Source: Chloroflexota bacterium
Lineage (GTDB): Bacteria > Chloroflexota > Anaerolineae > DUEN01
Direction: 5' to 3'
NCBI GenBank assembly: GCA_013152435.1
Contig: JAADGJ010000102.1
Coordinates: 13,928-47,240 of the forward strand
DNA: 33,313 nt
In this document: in pieces, positions 33,172 through 33,313 of the stretch
Numbering within the stretch: position 1 is the stretch's first letter
Layout of the letters: each line of letters begins with the position of its first letter
The notes under the pieces: model-generated
Told to the model about the DNA's origin: nothing
Databases searched by the model: none
The model's input: the letters and a program-made list of their open reading frames with translations, nothing else
Program-made: the position numbers and the translations under genes

Positions 33172-33286
33172 CACGGATGCCTGGTCCGGCGGGGCTTTTT
33201 CAAAGTCAGTGATGGAAATCGAGGTGGTAGGAACACCCCGCGTGTCGCCCGACGCAAGACATTCCCCTGATCATCGACCGAGGGAA

Positions 33287-33313
33287 AACGGCCCTCATCC
33301 CCCAAACCCCCTT
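33287..33313. repeat. Edge of a dispersed repeat module
   Basis: The last 27 bases begin AACGGCCCTCATCCCCCA and match the outer end of the composite repeat at 11575-11600 almost base for base. The repeat continues beyond the window. Confidence 0.65.

Overview
The window is GC-rich and gene-dense. It most likely comes from a member of the Chloroflexota, probably an Anaerolineae-like or thermophilic relative. This rests on several signs: a translin-family gene in a bacterium, Thr-Pro-rich extracellular linkers, a DUF3467 gene beside ssb, a Rex regulator, and short GC-rich dispersed intergenic repeats. No rRNA, tRNA, CRISPR array, phage gene or transposase gene was seen.

Layout. Positions 149-11511 are all on the minus strand. 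Reading downstream they are hisS, a glycoside-hydrolase-like multi-repeat protein, nadK, and a TPR/zinc-finger membrane protein. After a palindromic repeat element come recN, a PAP2 phosphatase, a DUF624-like membrane protein and an MFS exporter. From 11838 to 16806 on the plus strand lies a thiamine module: sigma70-type promoter, TPP riboswitch with terminator, thiamine pyrophosphokinase, and the three-gene thiamine ABC importer ThiB-ThiP-ThiQ. A strong promoter that starts in the T-tract of the thiQ terminator then drives ssb, a DUF3467 gene, a translin-family gene, a small Cas4-N-terminus-like membrane protein, an L,D-transpeptidase and, after a terminator, a membrane-anchored Cas4-C-terminus-like nuclease. 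A long structured leader precedes metG. Next come a secreted Thr-Pro-rich protein and a GT-C/DUF2142-type membrane protein.

The right part holds a PAS/GAF histidine kinase and OmpR-type regulator pair (minus), divergent rex (plus), an ASCH-queG operon (minus), a divergent orphan sugar-type ABC binding lipoprotein (plus) and an SDR oxidoreductase (minus). The right edge carries the beginning of another dispersed repeat.

How the genes work together. Thiamine is imported by ThiBPQ and pyrophosphorylated by ThiN to TPP, which should shut off its own operon through the riboswitch. The ssb-to-nuclease block groups single-stranded DNA binding, a predicted RNA/ssDNA-binding translin and a nuclease.

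The most unusual observation is the nuclease. The Cas4 hallmark residues (N-terminal Cys plus motif-I His; then Asp, Glu-x-Lys, Gln-x3-Tyr and three C-terminal Cys) are divided between two separate membrane proteins flanking an L,D-transpeptidase gene. The second notable structure is a family of about 250 bp intergenic palindromic elements with imperfect terminal inverted repeats. All assignments are from reading the sequence; no database search was run.
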